Part shown: positions 7,938-15,608 of the stretch, piece by piece
Position numbering within the stretch: the first letter of the stretch is position 1
Layout of the letters: every line of letters starts with the position of its first letter
NCBI GenBank assembly: GCA_024277835.1
Contig: JAJRUK010000396.1
Location: 1-18,102, forward strand
From: Planctomycetota bacterium
GTDB lineage: Bacteria > Planctomycetota > Phycisphaerae > UBA1845
Direction: 5' to 3'
DNA length: 18,102 bases
Translations under genes and position numbers: made by a program
Notes under the pieces: generated by a model
The model's input: the letters and a program-made list of their open reading frames with translations, nothing else
Told to the model about the DNA's origin: nothing
Databases searched by the model: none

Positions 7938-8717
7938 ATGGCACGTAGAGAGATGACGATTGAGGCGATGTGGAAGAGTTTTCTCAAGCGACCGACCGTC
8001 GAGATGCGAAACCGGATCGTGGTTCATTATAGTCAACTGGTCCACACGCACGCGGCCCGCCTGTCGCGAAAGCTTCCCGCCCAAATCTCCTACGATGAAA
8101 TCTGCAGCGCGGCCTTCGACGGTCTGATCGAAGCGGTCGAAGCCTATGACCCCGAACGAAAAGCAAAATTTGAAACCTTCTGCCAGCAGCGCATCTCCGG
8201 AGCGGTCATGGACTGGTTGCGAAGTCTCGACCCGCAGAGCAGAACGGTGCGTACCTTCGAGAAGCGCCGCCTCATGGCAGCGGAAGCGCTCGGCAGCGAT
8301 CAGGAATACGGAGCCTCGCACGCCGACGTGGCCAAGCGCATGGAGATGACGCAAGATCGTTACGACTACCTATGTCGTCTGTCGCAACTCGGCAAGGAAG
8401 TCCACTTCAGCGCGATGGAGCCAGCAAGCGATCGCGGCGACGGCGGTTCGTCGCATCCGTGGGACGTTCGCGATCGTCGGGGCGAAGACCCGGCGGTGAA
8501 GGTATCGCGCGAAGTCCTCTCCGACTACATCACCAAGGGTCTCGCTCGCGAAGAGCGACTTGTTCTTACGCTCTATTACTTCGAAGGCATGACGATGGCA
8601 GAGATTGGCAGCGTGCTCGATCTCTCCGAGTCGCGCGTGAGTCAAATCCACAAAGAGATTCTTCAGCGCCTACGCGGAAAGTTTCAGGGCGTCGCGTATG
8701 AGGAACTGGTTGCGTAG
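7938..8717 (+). CDS. RNA polymerase sigma factor, FliA/WhiG (sigma-28-like) family
   Basis: 259 aa with the region order of alternative sigma-28-type factors. Region 2 spans about 25-100 and contains YDEICSAAFDGLIEAVEAYD and KFETFCQQRISGAVMDWLRSLD, matching the FliA DLIS..GLI and FETYA..RIRGA..D.LR core. Region 3 is about 105-150. Region 4, with its helix-turn-helix, is about 200-250 (LAREERLVLTLYYFEGMTMAEIG, then SESRVSQIHKEIL). A good ribosome binding site, AAAGGGA at 7925-7931, sits six bases before the ATG. It directs core RNA polymerase to a specific promoter set; in flagellated bacteria this means flagellar and chemotaxis genes. No flagellar gene or anti-sigma factor is adjacent, so its regulon cannot be inferred here. 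It ends in TAG, which appears to be a true terminator since the 39-codon read-through does not look like part of the family. Confidence 0.9.
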   Translation: MARREMTIEAMWKSFLKRPTVEMRNRIVVHYSQLVHTHAARLSRKLPAQISYDEICSAAFDGLIEAVEAYDPERKAKFETFCQQRISGAVMDWLRSLDPQSRTVRTFEKRRLMAAEALGSDQEYGASHADVAKRMEMTQDRYDYLCRLSQLGKEVHFSAMEPASDRGDGGSSHPWDVRDRRGEDPAVKVSREVLSDYITKGLAREERLVLTLYYFEGMTMAEIGSVLDLSESRVSQIHKEILQRLRGKFQGVAYEELVA

Positions 8718-8938
8718 GAAGTTAACCGAGTCGTCGCTGAATCGCGACACGCACCTAACCGAGCCGCGACCGTGAGGGAGCGAACGCCGGAAAATCCCGA
8801 TGCGCTCGCGTGCAAATGGTTTCTTCCGTCCCGTTGAAGATCGCTACCTTACGGGCGCGGATTGGCTTGTTGTCCCGCCGCTCACGCGAATGTTGATGGC
8901 GCTTGAGGTCGAGCGCTTGCCGCATTACCATCGCGCGG

Positions 8939-9754
8939 ATGGATCGCAACGTCAGTTTGGTCGTCGCCTTTGAGGGGACGGGGTATCACGGGTTTCAAAC
9001 GCAACCCGGGTTACGCACAGTTCAGGAAACGCTCGAAGCAGCCATCCGACGGGCGGTGCGCCATCCCGTTTCGCTGATCGGCAGCGGGCGGACCGATGCG
9101 GGAGTTCACGCGGCTGGTCACGTTAGTAACTTTCATACAACCTGCTCGCTGGACTCTAGAAAACTCGCCCATTCGATCGGGTCGCGCCTTCCCAAGGACT
9201 TGAGCATCGTCGCCCTGCGCGACGTTAAGCCGTAGTTCCACGCGACCCGAGGCGCAACGAGCAAACTCTACCGCTACCGAATTTTCAACGCGCCCCATCG
9301 ACCCGCCGGGCAATTGATCCATCGATACGTGTATCACTATTGGAACCCGCTTAACGTCAAAGCCATGAAAGCGGGGGCGACGCACTTCGTCGGCGAGATG
9401 GATTATTCCGCGATGGCAGCGACCGGAACCGTACGAGCGACGATGGTTCGCGAAGTTCTGCGATGTGACGTCGAACGTCACTGTGACGAGATTCGTATCG
9501 ACGTGGAAGGAACCGGGTTTTTGTGGAAACAGGTGCGTACGATGGTAGGGACGCTGATGGACGTGGGTCGTGGCCGATGGGAACCCGACCACGTCGCGAA
9601 AATCCTCGCGAGTTGCGATCGTCGAGAAGGTGGACCGACCGCGCCGGCGCGCGGACTTTGTTTGCGATGGGTTCGCTATCCGCCGGAGCTTTTTTGTGAT
9701 GATGGAATGATGGTTCCCGCGATTACAGAGGGCGATCCGAGGGAGAGCGGGTGA
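8939..9754 (+). pseudogene. truA: tRNA pseudouridine(38-40) synthase TruA, interrupted by an in-frame TAG
   Basis: The frame from ATG 8939 to TGA 9752-9754 encodes a full-length TruA (271 codons) with one internal TAG at 9233-9235 (codon 99). The N-terminal part has the start LVVAFEGTGYHGFQTQPG and the catalytic aspartate in GSGRTDAGVHA (D53). Immediately after the TAG the same frame continues FHATRGATSKLYRYRIFN, the expected next conserved block, then the C-terminal motif GFLWKQVRTMVGTLMDVG. No bases are missing, so a single substitution explains the break. TruA converts uridines 38-40 of tRNA anticodon arms to pseudouridine. The gene may be inactivated, misread in the sequence, or translated through the TAG. 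An internal ATG at 9314 lacks the active site, so a restart could not give a working enzyme. Confidence 0.85.
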
Positions 9755-9839
9755 CGGTCACGCGTAGCGGCGTCGCGTATGAAAAACCCGATTGAATCCG
9801 ATGCTCCGCGCAGGCTAAAGACTGCAGCTCTGGGTTGTT

Positions 9840-10991
9840 ATGAAAATCTGTCATGTCATTACACGCTTGATCGTCGGCGGGGCGCAGGAGAATACGATCC
9901 TGACCTGTCGGGGACTTGTAGCAAAGGGTCACGATGTGACACTGATCGCCGGACCGGAGACGGGTCCGGAGGGGTCGCTGTGGGAGATGGCCCGGGCATG
10001 CGGGTGCGAGTTGATCGAGCTGGACGCGATGCGGCGAACGATTTCGCCAGGTCTCGACTGGCGAGCGATGACAGAGATGCAAAAACTCTTTGAGCGCATC
10101 AGTCCGGACATCGTTCATACGCACAGCAGCAAGGCGGGAATTCTAGGTCGCCGTGCGGCATACCGGGCAAAGATTCCGTGCATTATTCATACGATTCACG
10201 GGATGAGCTTCAACCGGACGCAGGCATGGTCGTCACGAACGATCTACCGCCTCCTCGAACAAAACGCAGCCACCCATACGATGCATTTCGTAACTGTCGC
10301 GGACGCGATGATCGACCAGGCCGTCGAGGCTGGTATCGCTTCGCGAGAAAAGTTCACGACGATTCGGTCGGGTCTGGAAACGGAGCGATTTGCACCAGAT
10401 CGTGACGTCCGCGCCAAGTGGCGATCGCGGTGGGGCGTCAAGGACGATGACATTGTCGTCGGAACGATCGCCCGACTCTTTGAAAACAAGGGCTACGAGG
10501 AAATTCTTCAGGCGATGCCATCCGCTGTCACTAAGTGCGACCGCCTTCGGTTCGTCTGGGTCGGCGACGGTGCGCACCGGTCGCGTTATGAACGAAAACT
10601 GAATGAACTTGGACTTCTGCACCGCGTCGTCTTCACGGGCTTACTGCCACCCGAAGAGGTTGGGCCTATCATTAACGGGTTCGACCTGCTGCTTCACGCG
10701 TCGAAGTGGGAGGGACTACCCAGGGCGCTGGTGCAGGCGCTGTTGGTTGAAAAACCGGTCGTTGGTTTTGACAACGACGGCGCGCCCGAGGTGGTGGATG
10801 AGCAGACGGGAGTGCTTGTTCCACTCGGCGATGTGGACGGACTTGTCAGCGGGATCGTTCGACTCGCAGCAGACGCCGCTCTTCGTGAAAAGCTTGGAAA
10901 GACGGGTCGACAGCGATGCCTGGAGGCATTTGACTGGCACACGATGGTCGACCAACTCGAAACGCTGTACGAAAAACGCCGCACGACGTAA
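9840..10991 (+). CDS. Family 4 glycosyltransferase (GT-B fold)
   Basis: 383 aa. The N-terminal domain starts MKICHVITRLIVGGAQENT, the usual GT4 opening with a glycine-rich loop, and has DIVHTHSSKAGILGR near residue 85-100. The C-terminal nucleotide-sugar domain starts near 200 (DDIVVGTIARLFENKGYEEI) and has the donor-site motif SKWEGLPRALVQALL near 288-302. The second glutamate of the usual E-x7-E motif is replaced by glutamine. The protein probably transfers a sugar from a nucleotide donor to an envelope polysaccharide or glycolipid intermediate at the cytoplasmic membrane. Donor and acceptor cannot be read from the sequence. It starts 85 bases after truA and ends nine bases before the amidase, which suggests cotranscription with the latter. 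Confidence 0.9.
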   Translation: MKICHVITRLIVGGAQENTILTCRGLVAKGHDVTLIAGPETGPEGSLWEMARACGCELIELDAMRRTISPGLDWRAMTEMQKLFERISPDIVHTHSSKAGILGRRAAYRAKIPCIIHTIHGMSFNRTQAWSSRTIYRLLEQNAATHTMHFVTVADAMIDQAVEAGIASREKFTTIRSGLETERFAPDRDVRAKWRSRWGVKDDDIVVGTIARLFENKGYEEILQAMPSAVTKCDRLRFVWVGDGAHRSRYERKLNELGLLHRVVFTGLLPPEEVGPIINGFDLLLHASKWEGLPRALVQALLVEKPVVGFDNDGAPEVVDEQTGVLVPLGDVDGLVSGIVRLAADAALREKLGKTGRQRCLEAFDWHTMVDQLETLYEKRRTT

Positions 10992-11000
10992 GATCAGCGT

Positions 11001-11714
11001 ATGCATCCGGTTCGAGGTTACTATCGCACCTGTAGGTCGCTCGCTCGCCGCACAAGAGGCGGCCTGCTTATCGCGATCACAACGACAATCGTTCTCGCCT
11101 CCGGTTGTCAGCAACCGATCGCACGCACACCCATACTGAAACCTCCACGACCTGCTCCGATCTCCGTCTCTGGTAAAACAGTGGTCATCGACGCGGGCCA
11201 CGGCGGGCGCGACTTCGGCGCACCGGGCGTTGGTCCGCTTGTCGAAAAACACGTTAACCTTTCGATCGCGATGCGTGTGGCAGCGCTGCTGCAACGACGC
11301 GGGGTTCATGTGATTACGACGCGGCGTGATGATACGTTCATCCCGCTGAATGATCGGGCACTTGCGGCGGATCGGTATGTGGCGGATCTTCTCGTTTCGA
11401 TTCATGCGGACTCCGCACCGAACTCGCGCGCAACCGGTGCAACCGTATACATCGCCAAAGGTGCCCTTGGTGCAAGTGAAAATGCCGCCAATCGAATCGG
11501 CGCGTAGCTATCGGCAGCGGGCATCAAGGTTCGCGGGGTGCGCTCTGCCAATTTTCGTGTGCTGGTGGGTCATAACCGACCGTCGGTACTTGTTGAATGC
11601 GGGTATCTCACGAACTCGGTCGAGGCGACGCTCTTAGGGACAACCGAGTACCAATCGCGCGTGGCAGAGGGGATTGCGGCGGGTGTTTTCGATCATCTGC
11701 GGTCCGATCGGTAA
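11001..11714 (+). pseudogene. N-acetylmuramoyl-L-alanine amidase (Amidase_3) lipoprotein, interrupted by an in-frame TAG
   Basis: One frame of 237 residues from ATG 11001 to TAA 11712-11714, with a TAG at 11505-11507 (codon 169). The arginine-rich N-terminus and hydrophobic segment end in lipobox LASGC (C36), so the product would be a lipoprotein. Zinc ligands are recognisable: H67 in DAGHGGRDFGAPG, E82 in EKHVNLSIA and H135 in SIHADSAPNS. The catalytic glutamate is in VLVECGYLTN (E199), downstream of the TAG in the same frame. The flanking sequence (ENAANRIGA, TAG, LSAAGIKVRGVRSANFRVL) joins without loss, so only one base differs from an intact gene. The enzyme would cleave the amide bond between N-acetylmuramic acid and the peptide stem. 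Truncation before E199 would abolish activity. Start lies nine bases after the GT4 stop. Confidence 0.85.
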
Positions 11715-11766
11715 GAGAATGTCCCGCAGGTTGGTCGGCGGGCGAACTTTCAGGTAGATTACCGCA

Positions 11767-11776
11767 ATTCGCGAAT
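11767..11776. promoter_or_regulatory. Perfect 10-base palindrome upstream of the membrane glycosyltransferase
   Basis: ATTCGCGAAT lies in the 139-base gap before the glycosyltransferase at 11854. It could be half of an operator, but such short palindromes arise often by chance and no partner site was seen. Confidence 0.15.
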
Positions 11777-11853
11777 GAAAAGGCAGCCTAATTGGAATAG
11801 ACTCTTCGTACAACCTTCATCCGTCGTGAACTCTTTTTTGATTCCTTAAGGAT

Positions 11854-13410
11854 ATGATTGAAAGTATTTACATCTGGTTCGTGCTAGGCCTCTTCTCGGT
11901 AGCGACCGGCGCACTTGCGCTGTACGGACTCCATCTCTACGTGCTGCTTTTTCTATTCCGCCGCCGCGTGACGAGCGTTCGCCAGCAGCAGGCACAGACC
12001 CACGCGAACTACACGCGCGATCGCGCCGATAGTGATTGGCCTATCGTTACGACGCAGTTGCCGATCTATAACGAAGCGGATGTCGTTCATCGCGTGATCC
12101 AGGCGGTCGTCGCCATGGACTATCCCGCCGGTCGCCACGAAATTCAAATCCTCGACGACAGCTCTGACCACACGCGCGAGGTTGTTGACGGTCTGGTGGA
12201 ACGACTGCGGGAACAGGGCGTTGATATTCGCGCGATCCGTCGGAGCGATCGCAAGGGATACAAAGCGGGCGCTTTAGCCTATGGGATGAAAACCGCTCGC
12301 GGCAAGCACCTTGCTATTTTCGACGCAGACTTCGTACCTCCGCCCGATTTCCTTCGACGTGCGATCCCGCTTCTGGATGCCAGCGACAAGGTCGCATGCG
12401 TTCAGGGTCGCTGGGCACATTTGAATCGGCGCGAGTCCTGGTTAACCGAAGCGCAAGCGCTCGGTATCGATGGCCACTTCGCCATCGAGCAAGGGGCAAG
12501 ATCGTGGAACAACTTGATGATGAACTTCAACGGCACCGCCGGGATCTGGCGGCGGGCAGCCATTGAAGACCCAAACGTTGGCGGATGGAGCGCCGACACG
12601 CTCACCGAAGACCTGGACCTTTCCTATCGAGCGCAACTCGCAGGCTGGACGATCGGATACAGCTTTGATATTGCTGCACCGGCTGAGCTTCCCAATACGA
12701 TCGAAGCGCTCAAGAGTCAGCAGCGCCGCTGGGCGACGGGTTCGATTCAGGTGGCGTGCAAACTGCTACCGCGCATCTGGGTTAGTAAAATTTCGCTCGG
12801 GGAGAAGCTTGAAGCGACGCTCCATCTAACGCATTACTCAGTGTCGTTTTGGATGCTCGTCCTCGCGTTGGTCGCAAGACCCGTCGCTGGCGCTGCCGTT
12901 GGCGACCACATGGGTCTCACATGGATCGGGGCGGGGTGGTTTGCGATGGCGCTTGCGACATTTGCTCCATCACTCGTCTACACGTACGCGCGCTACACAC
13001 TGGGTGAAAAATGGTCGGGGCTTCGTACGATCCCGTCGATGGTCGTTTTGGGTTGCGGGATGTGTATCAACAATTCGCTGGCGATCGTGCGCGGTTTGTT
13101 CTTGCGCGGTGGAGAGTTTGTGCGAACGCCAAAATCGGGCAGTGTCACGGGTCTGGCACGAAGCTCTAGCTATCGGGCGACGTTCAGTCGCTTGTGGATC
13201 GCGGAACTCACCCTTGGCGTCTATACGTTGTTTACGTTCGTCGAGTTTCTCACGAGCGTGCATCAGGTCATCAGCGGGTTCATGCTATTCTACGCAGCCG
13301 GTTTCCTCATCACCGGATTGATCTCGATGCCAAGACGAGGGCGAGAAAGCGAACCTACTCCCGCACTCCCGACAACGCCAGTACCGGTTGAAGCGGCGGC
13401 TGGGTCCTGA
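11854..13410 (+). CDS. Membrane-bound processive family 2 glycosyltransferase (cellulose synthase-like)
   Basis: 518 aa. It has an N-terminal transmembrane helix (about 8-36), a cytoplasmic GT-A catalytic domain (about 62-300) and at least four C-terminal transmembrane segments (about 328-348, 355-378, 393-413, 450-490). The catalytic signatures of processive beta-glycosyltransferases are all visible: ILDDSSD (about 99-105), DAD at 157-159, TED at 251-253 and QQRRW at 289-293. Such enzymes (cellulose synthase, bacterial glucomannan synthase-like proteins) polymerise NDP-sugars while extruding the chain across the membrane. The particular polymer is unknown; no PilZ domain or BcsB-type partner is present. 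An AAGGA lies only one base before the ATG, unusually close, so the true start might be the GTG nine codons downstream. The C-terminal tail is Pro/Thr-rich. Confidence 0.9.
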   Translation: MIESIYIWFVLGLFSVATGALALYGLHLYVLLFLFRRRVTSVRQQQAQTHANYTRDRADSDWPIVTTQLPIYNEADVVHRVIQAVVAMDYPAGRHEIQILDDSSDHTREVVDGLVERLREQGVDIRAIRRSDRKGYKAGALAYGMKTARGKHLAIFDADFVPPPDFLRRAIPLLDASDKVACVQGRWAHLNRRESWLTEAQALGIDGHFAIEQGARSWNNLMMNFNGTAGIWRRAAIEDPNVGGWSADTLTEDLDLSYRAQLAGWTIGYSFDIAAPAELPNTIEALKSQQRRWATGSIQVACKLLPRIWVSKISLGEKLEATLHLTHYSVSFWMLVLALVARPVAGAAVGDHMGLTWIGAGWFAMALATFAPSLVYTYARYTLGEKWSGLRTIPSMVVLGCGMCINNSLAIVRGLFLRGGEFVRTPKSGSVTGLARSSSYRATFSRLWIAELTLGVYTLFTFVEFLTSVHQVISGFMLFYAAGFLITGLISMPRRGRESEPTPALPTTPVPVEAAAGS

Positions 13411-13487
13411 CGCAAGCAACGGTCAACCGTAGCGGGTTGTTGCAGGAAATCATTGCACCAAGTTGCCGCGGAGAGCTTGTTCTTCCG

Positions 13488-13509
13488 TCCCCCCTTTTCC
13501 AAGGGGGGA
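13488..13509. repeat. Perfect GC-rich hairpin between convergent genes
   Basis: A nine-base-pair perfect stem, TCCCCCCTT and AAGGGGGGA, with a four-base loop TTCC. It lies in the 159-base spacer between the stop codons of two convergent genes. The symmetrical position would suit a bidirectional transcription stop, though there is no following run of T on either strand. The downstream GAGAGGGG (13511-13518) could compete for the same C run. It resembles the short palindromes that are dispersed in many copies in some genomes; only one copy is in this window. Confidence 0.6.
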
Positions 13510-13569
13510 TCGAGAGGGGTTGCCAGCGTCGCTTGAGCGTTTACTACTCCAGGGACAGCCAATCCTTCG

Positions 13570-15606
13570 TTAGCTCGGCGAACCGCGCTGCTGCCTGCGT
13601 CGCCACGACTCGATTCGTTTTGTATCGATACCCAAACTATAGGCGAAAATGTAAAGCTGATTGCGAATCGTGGTCCTCAAGACGCCGTTGTCACGCCAGC
13701 GTCTCGCTGACGTTTTCACGGGAAGATCGACCATCACGATTCGCCCGCTTTTCTTGAGCGCGCGAACGAGGGCGTAGTCTTCCATGATTGGTTGCGAAAG
13801 ATAACCGCCAGGGCCTTCAAACGCTTTTCTGCCAACAAAAATGCCCTGATCGCCATAAGGTAGGTTCAGCACCCGCGAGCGAAAGTCCACGACGCGTTCG
13901 ATCATTCGCAAACTTGACCCGTTCGCATCTATTCGAAGACGAAACGCTCCGGCGACAGCACCGGGTTGATTCAGCGCATCCCGAATGGCGCGATCGTACG
14001 CTGGCGGCAGGTGCGTGTCGGCGTGGAGAAAAAGAAAAATGTCGCCGGATGCAATGGCTGCTCCCGTGTTCATTTGAATCGCTCGCCCCCGATCGCTACG
14101 CACGACGCGAGCACCCATCCGCTCCGCCTTCGCACACGTATCGTCGGTGCTACCCCCGTCAACAACGATCAACTCAACCCCGCGACCGGTGGCAACCCTT
14201 GAGAGGGTGGATTCGATGTTACTTGATTCGTTAATGGTTGGAACGATCACAGATATCCTCTGAACATCAGAAACGTTTCGGCGTTTTTCATCGGCACGCT
14301 GCCAAACAGCTAAATCCTTCGGAACATCCACATCGTTAAGCGGGTCCAGCAAGGCGACGTTGAAACCGGCGCGCTTGGCTGCGTTTTGCGAGTCGCGAAG
14401 GACGTCCGACCCACCCCAAGATATACCCTCGAAAATCTCGGCAGCGGGCTTCCGCATCCCAACAAGAACGTAGCCACCGTCACTCGCCGGGTTGAACACG
14501 ACGTCAGCGGTCTTCACTTTGTCAAACGCGCAGGAAAGTACGTCCTCAGTAATCTCAGGACAATCGGAACCCATCACAACCACGCTGCCCGCTCCGCGAC
14601 AGAACGCACGGTTGGTCGCGCGACGCATTTTTTCGCCGAGGTCGCCATCGGTTTGCGCTACATGCGTCCAGTTGTCGCCAAACGCCTCGCGAGCATCCGA
14701 TTCCGTTCCGCCCATATAGTGCAGCTCGACCGTCACCTCGCGCTTTTCCAACAACCGCGAAATGTTCGACAGCGCGTGAAGGGTCATGTCTCGCTGGAGG
14801 TTGGCTGCCCCGATTTCGCCGAGCGCAGGAATCAGTCGCGTCTTGGTTTCACCGGGCACGGGACAGCGCGTAAAGACAATCAGATGATCGCCGCCAACCC
14901 TCGGATTCTTCCCCCACGCCGGTTTCGCCTTTTCAAGATAGATCGTGGAGATGATCTTCGTCCCGGCCCCGATGACCCCGCGAACCGTACCCGATATTTT
15001 CGATACACCGATCCGCCGACGATAGTCCACGGGTACTTCCATCGTTCGCAGTCCGCGCCGGGCCGCACGAATTTGCATCTGAATCGTCCATCCAAAGTTC
15101 GGATCATCCATTTGCAGCGAGCACAGTGCGCGGTACGAGATCGCACGGAAAGGTCCCAGGTCGGTGTGCGCTGTTTTCCAATGAAGGCGCATCAACCAGC
15201 AAGCAAGCGCATTGCCATAGCGCTGCTGCGGGGTTAGTGCGCCGTGATCCGCATCCCCCAGCACTCGAGACCCGATCACCATATCGAATTCATCTCTCGC
15301 GATCGGTTCGACGAGACGATCCATCTGCTCGGCGTGGTCGCTGTAATCGCCGTCGAGAAAAACAACGATATCAGGATGACGAATGAACGACATTCCTGCC
15401 AGACAGGCTGACCCGTATCCGCGCCGATTCTCGCGGACGACCCGAGCGCCGTTTGCTTTCGCAATCTCGGCGGTGGCATCGCTCGATCCGTTATCGACAA
15501 CGACGATCTCATCAACCCACGCCGGGATGTCACCAAGCACGCGCGCAATCGACCGCTCTTCATTGAACGCGGGAATAATCACGGCGATGTTGTGGTCTTT
15601 GAACAT
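13570..15606 (-). CDS. Three-domain fusion: GT2 (DPM-synthase-like) + DUF2064/TIGR04282 transferase + TIGR04283 GT2
   Basis: 678 aa in one continuous frame. Domain 1 (about 6-235) is a family 2 glycosyltransferase like dolichyl/polyprenyl-phosphate sugar synthases: VIIPAFNEERSI at its start, VVDNGSSD near 37-44 and DGD at 85-87. Domain 2 (about 240-438) is a DUF2064 protein: FTRCPVPGETKTRLIP, then GSDCPEI near 346-352 and NDVDVPKDL near 424-432, as in rSAM/selenodomain-associated transferase 1. Domain 3 (about 450-670) is a GT2 of the TIGR04283 type, transferase 2: VIVPTINESSNI, DGGSTDDT, FLHADTHLPP and YGDQGIF. TIGR04283 members are annotated in arsenosugar biosynthesis loci. The usual separate pair is here joined to a third enzyme. 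The ATG lies two bases after the stop of the GT-C gene upstream, so the two are surely cotranscribed. Probable role: cytoplasmic sugar transfers feeding a lipid-linked or arsenosugar-like product. Confidence 0.88.
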   Translation of the reverse strand: MFKDHNIAVIIPAFNEERSIARVLGDIPAWVDEIVVVDNGSSDATAEIAKANGARVVRENRRGYGSACLAGMSFIRHPDIVVFLDGDYSDHAEQMDRLVEPIARDEFDMVIGSRVLGDADHGALTPQQRYGNALACWLMRLHWKTAHTDLGPFRAISYRALCSLQMDDPNFGWTIQMQIRAARRGLRTMEVPVDYRRRIGVSKISGTVRGVIGAGTKIISTIYLEKAKPAWGKNPRVGGDHLIVFTRCPVPGETKTRLIPALGEIGAANLQRDMTLHALSNISRLLEKREVTVELHYMGGTESDAREAFGDNWTHVAQTDGDLGEKMRRATNRAFCRGAGSVVVMGSDCPEITEDVLSCAFDKVKTADVVFNPASDGGYVLVGMRKPAAEIFEGISWGGSDVLRDSQNAAKRAGFNVALLDPLNDVDVPKDLAVWQRADEKRRNVSDVQRISVIVPTINESSNIESTLSRVATGRGVELIVVDGGSTDDTCAKAERMGARVVRSDRGRAIQMNTGAAIASGDIFLFLHADTHLPPAYDRAIRDALNQPGAVAGAFRLRIDANGSSLRMIERVVDFRSRVLNLPYGDQGIFVGRKAFEGPGGYLSQPIMEDYALVRALKKSGRIVMVDLPVKTSARRWRDNGVLRTTIRNQLYIFAYSLGIDTKRIESWRRRQQRGSPS

Positions 15607-15608
15607 GT

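Noticed and set aside
8715..8840. Read-through of the sigma factor TAG as further evidence for recoding
   Set aside because: The protein already ends where FliA-type factors normally end, and the 39 following codons look like untranslated spacer. This argues against general TAG reassignment.
9751..9762. GTGACGGTCAC palindrome just after truA as a terminator
   Set aside because: Only a five-base stem with a one-base centre and no T run; too weak to call.
10603..11139. 178-aa plus-strand open frame spanning the end of the GT4 gene and the start of the amidase
   Set aside because: Both overlapping genes have clear family motifs in their own frames; this frame has an Arg/Ser/Cys-rich composition typical of a shadow frame.
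14386..15237. 283-aa plus-strand open frame
   Set aside because: It is antisense to the triple fusion glycosyltransferase and shows no recognisable motifs.
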